Part shown: piece by piece, positions 60,770-64,000 of the stretch | Layout of the letters: each line of letters starts with the position of its first letter | Numbering within the stretch: position 1 is the first letter of the stretch | Source: Lactarius indigo | Taxonomy: Eukaryota > Basidiomycota > Agaricomycetes > Russulales > Russulaceae | Length of the DNA stretch: 64,000 nt | Direction: 5' to 3' | Assembly: GCA_025766275.1 (NCBI GenBank) | Contig: JAFKAC010000012.1 | Location: forward strand, 744,001 to 808,000 | Program-made: the position numbers and the translations under genes | The notes under the pieces: model-generated | What the model was told of the DNA's origin: nothing | The model's input: the letters and a program-made list of their open reading frames with translations, nothing else | Database searches by the model: none

Positions 60770-61200
60770 GCACTCATTCGCGCTTCATAAGCACCTTTGC
60801 TACGGCGGCTTTTATGACGGCACTCGCACGACCGCACTCCTTGCGTAGCAACGCTGCTGTGATGGCGAGGCGGATGCTCGTGCGCCTCAACGAGCGCCTG
60901 CACAGTGGCCACGTGTGATCCACATGCCCTGCGGGGGTGCCTTGTCCACGATGGCCCGCAGCATGTGCTATTCATCCGCAATGTTGAAGGACGGCGTATT
61001 TCTGAGCGCAGGGGCCGCGAGGTTCGACAGTTTCGCAGACACGGACGTGGGGAGGGTCGCCGCAAAACGTGAGTGGATTACCGGCGCCTCTGCTCAACCC
61101 GGCTGTGAACGGCCCGCATCGCGTGCAGGTTCCGCAGACCCGCGCAGAACCTCCCTCTCCGGGCCGATGAGTTGAGACCGCTGGCGATTGATCCAACCAA
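60770..61200 (-). pseudogene. Decayed gene of unknown family, copy C
   Basis: Short minus-strand remains of the gene behind STAND A and B. The 3' end 'gcgcttcataagcacctttgc' matches 'gcgctttgcgagcaccttcgtg' at 40728-40749. The rest is scrambled by frameshifts. Confidence 0.45.
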
Positions 61201-61480
61201 CATCAAGTATATTTACGTGGCCTGTGCGACATAGGGTTGAATTGAGCCGACGCAGGACAAAGCGAGACAACGCAGGCGCATACAGGGACGTTATAACCGA
61301 CGCATGGTCTGTACGCCTAGCCTGGCACTGACATGAACTTTCTATTTTGCGGTCCGGGCGATTTCACCACCAACGAGCGAACGTACAAATCGTAGCGAAA
61401 GAACCAAGAATGCGGGCTAAGATTGCTCATTTCTTTTAGACCCTCACGCTCTCAAGAAATGGCAAATCCGTCAACACCAT
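61200..61480. other. Intergenic, no gene seen
   Basis: No feature recognised. Confidence 0.35.
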
Positions 61481-61499
61481 CACCCCTACTTTCCGGGCA

Positions 61500-63600
61500 T
61501 CGCGCTGGATAACCGGCAGCCCCTCAACCCGCACGCTGACTTCCACAACCACCATGTATGCTCGTGATCACGCTCTCCCCAGCGCCCCAGATAACCTTCC
61601 CAACGAAGCTGCAGAACTCGCGTTCGCGCCCAGGCAGTACCTCGAGCGTCACATCCGCGGACCGCGCCGACACGCGTAGCATCATGCTCCCGCGCTCGCA
61701 CCTGTCGCCGTTGGCGCGGTCAGCGCAGCGAGCCAGGTGCTCGGGCAGCCCCGCAAAGGCGCGTGGTGGGAGAGGAATTGGGAGGAGTAGGGCGGGGGGC
61801 GGTACGTCGTCGTCGAGGTTGGTGTTGGGGATCGGTAGTGGTGGGAATGTGGTGGGCTGTACGGGCGGCGGGCCGTCAAAGATGTGTGAGCCGGGAAGCA
61901 TTTGATTTGGAGAGATTGCGATGTCCATGCCTGCCGGCAGCGAGAGGCGCGCATGCACAATTCCGCTAGGGAGCATCGTGACCGAAGGGTTAAACCTCCA
62001 TGCTTCTATCGTAATGTTGTGGAATACCTAGGGGCGGGCGTGAAGCGTGGAAAACGTGGTTTGTACGATGTAACTGTCGAGAACTCGGACGAGTCGCGAT
62101 GGTGATCGGATGGTCGACCCGGGAGGGGTAGTCTGATATCAGCGATGAGAGTGCGGGTGCTGCGGTGTGCGAAATGGGGAGGATGCTGCCATTCCACGAG
62201 AGTGTAAGATTTGGACGAGTGAGGGGTGGAAGACGCTGAAGTGATGAAAGCAAGGGGGGCGAGGGTGGTGTCATTAGAGGGTGCCAGAATCCAGGCGACA
62301 AATGGAAAAGATGGGGCAATAAATGTGACAGATGTGGGGAGATGATTGACAATGATCACCGAAGCCTCGGTAGTGGGGTTGTGGGTTCCAGATGTGAGTG
62401 AAAGGTGAGTGAGGTAGACAAGGTCAGAGGTGGTAAATAGTTGCAAGGCGCGGGAAGGTTTGTGAGAGCGGGAGCTAGAAAACAGTCAGGGATTTGAGGG
62501 AAGGTGCAGGAGGAAGAAGGTGAAGAAGGTTAACGTACCCCTCACGCGCAGTCCAAAAGTAAGATTTGACCTGCTCACACTTCGCCACGTACTCCGCTTC
62601 CACGGATCGCCTCTGATGTCGGCATGGGGAATTGTAACTTGAGCGATGGTATAGCCACTGTGCCAGGTCTTGCGCACCAAATTGAACCAGGTGGTGGCGT
62701 TTCTGGAGGAATGGGGACGGAAATGGGGGCGAGCCACGAAAGGTCGTCTGGAGAGTTTGTGGTTAGAGGGATTTGGGAGGGGGAACCGCAAAAGGAGCTA
62801 GAAAGAGTAAGGAGTGATATCGGGAGGTGATGTTAATAGAAGAGAGGGATAAAGAGGCAGTATCGAGGTTGCGAACGCCCCACCGGCCAATGACTTTCCA
62901 AGCGCTGAGCCATAAGCTGTCGTCATCGCCTGGCTTCACGCATATGATGGTGCCGGCATCAAAACCGACATGGCCGTCGGGCCTTAGCCATATGTCGTCT
63001 TGCTGGGATATATATTGAGAACGTCGATAGAATCTGGGCCGTGAAAGACGAGAGAGGCGGAAGGTGCGATCAAGAAAACTGAGGTCAGAATGGAAACGAG
63101 AGCCGGGTTAGATTGACTGGTCGACTCGATGTCGTTGCGCCGCATGCATAGAGTCGCTTCATGGTGCGGAATACGATTCCTGAGCTGTTCGCGCGTGTAA
63201 GTCGGTAGGATCCCAGCAGATGTGTGGGGTATGGAGGGAGCCCAGAGTAATTGAATAGATTTACTTCGGTGACGACGATGACATCAGCAGTCAGGCTGTC
63301 CGGTCCGGGACGTCGCGCGTTGGGTCGTACGCAATGATGGGTATGATGAAGAGCTGTCCCGGCGTGAGCGTCTGGCTTGTACGTGTTGTTTTCGGCACAT
63401 ATTTCGGCATATACTGCAACGAATTTGTACCCTTTGTGAATTTCGAGTTCTGCGACAGAGTTGAGGACTGCTACGACCAGCGAGAAGACCTTCTCATGCC
63501 GATCGGAGAGCGCGAACGGCACCTTGAACGGCACTTGCCGCGCCCGCTGGAATCGCGATTCCAAATCCAAACTATCGTCATCTACAAGGCGTCTACTATC
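61500..63600 (-). CDS. Unresolved multi-exon minus-strand gene or pseudogene
   Basis: Several coding-like stretches lie on the minus strand: LVDDDSLDLESRF and VPFKVPFALSDRHEKVFSLV (about 63595-63430), IWLRPDGHVGFDAGTIICVK and SLWLSAWKVIGRWGVRN (about 63000-62870), LVYLTHLSLTSGTHNPTTEA plus FVAWILAPSNDTTLAPLAF (about 62420-62250), and PSGIVHARLSLPAGMDIAIS to EVLPGREREF (about 61970-61590). Donor-like GTACGT occurs at the end of a TAREG frame near 62537. I could not link the pieces into one confident model, and no family is recognised. The mix of beta-strand-like hydrophobic segments suggests an extracellular or lumenal protein. Could also be decaying. Confidence 0.35.
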
Positions 63601-64000
63601 CCCTCACCTAACCTCGGCGGGGCGCTAATTGGGTTCCCAAGGTCGGCAGTCACATTAGGTCACATGTGACGTTCAAACTCCGCTCTGGTGTCCCAAAGTC
63701 GTCACCTTGGTCGTCATCCAAAGTCGTCGATGTGTTGACACCAATGGATGAGTATCTACCTTGAAGTGAAACCATTTGCATTATAATGACAGCTCCGGAG
63801 TTTTTTTGGAACTGGGAAACTGTTATAGATAGTAATATGGTTCTCGTCCTCTCTTTTGCCCTTGTTGCCACCCCAATAGACTTGTATATACCATCTGCAA
63901 TATGTTTGACTACTGCCCATGCGACTTACTCAAAATCACAGTCTGTGGAGGCAAGTAATTTCCAATGACTTGCCCAAGGACTTGCCGTCCAGGACTCTGC
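63600..64000. other. Right edge, no gene seen
   Basis: AT-richer sequence with short open frames only. A gene may continue outside the window. Confidence 0.3.

Noticed and set aside
1..64000. CRISPR arrays, bacterial operons or ribosome binding sites
   Set aside because: Spliceosomal introns throughout show eukaryotic nuclear DNA; no regularly spaced repeat-spacer array is present.

Overview
The window looks like nuclear DNA of an Agaricomycete basidiomycete, probably a wood-decay fungus of the polypore type. Genes are split by many 45-65 nt introns with GT-AG or GC-AG ends. STAND proteins with the basidiomycete 'Goodbye' N-terminal domain and stand-alone Crinkler-type ubiquitin-like proteins are present. 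Housekeeping genes (eL34, GPI11, PNP1, mitochondrial NADP-IDH) have basidiomycete-style structures. I give species-level identity no weight.

Layout. (1) 1-9.3 kb is a tandem duplication with a period of about 4.83 kb. Each unit carries a DHA1-type MFS drug/H+ antiporter on the minus strand, followed by a small Crinkler-N (CRN-N) gene cassette. The first unit has lost its CRN-N coding part. Two more CRN-N cassettes follow (9.8 and 11.1 kb), one of them broken by a 4-bp duplication. (2) 12.2-16.7 kb holds eL34 and GPI11, both minus strand. (3) 17-25 kb is an accessory block: a secreted FAD-linked oxidase (minus), a Goodbye-NACHT-ankyrin STAND gene (plus) and a decayed minus-strand gene. (4) 25.7-27.1 kb is a frameshifted ILV6 pseudogene. 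(5) 27.3-32.8 kb is a 1704-residue C2-NACHT-WD40 STAND gene whose 14 WD repeats are nearly identical 129-bp units. (6) 33-36.8 kb holds degenerate fragments. (7) 37-49.3 kb repeats the accessory block: second Goodbye-NACHT-ankyrin gene, second relic, second intact FAD oxidase (plus), then a third, dead oxidase. (8) 50.8-56.3 kb is conserved sequence: an unknown single-exon gene, PNP1 and IDP1. (9) 56.7-61.2 kb is the third Goodbye-NACHT-ankyrin gene with its relic. (10) 61.5-63.6 kb is an unresolved minus-strand coding-like region.

How the genes fit together. Four STAND (NOD-like) genes lie within 41 kb, three of them recent paralogues with conserved promoters and fast-changing linker or ankyrin parts. 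This marks the region as a candidate innate-immunity or non-self-recognition cluster between housekeeping islands. The co-duplicated FAD oxidase and the CRN-N proteins are the most unusual companions. Any functional link between them is inference. Exon boundaries were derived by hand from splice signals, phase and paralogue comparison; no transcript evidence was available.
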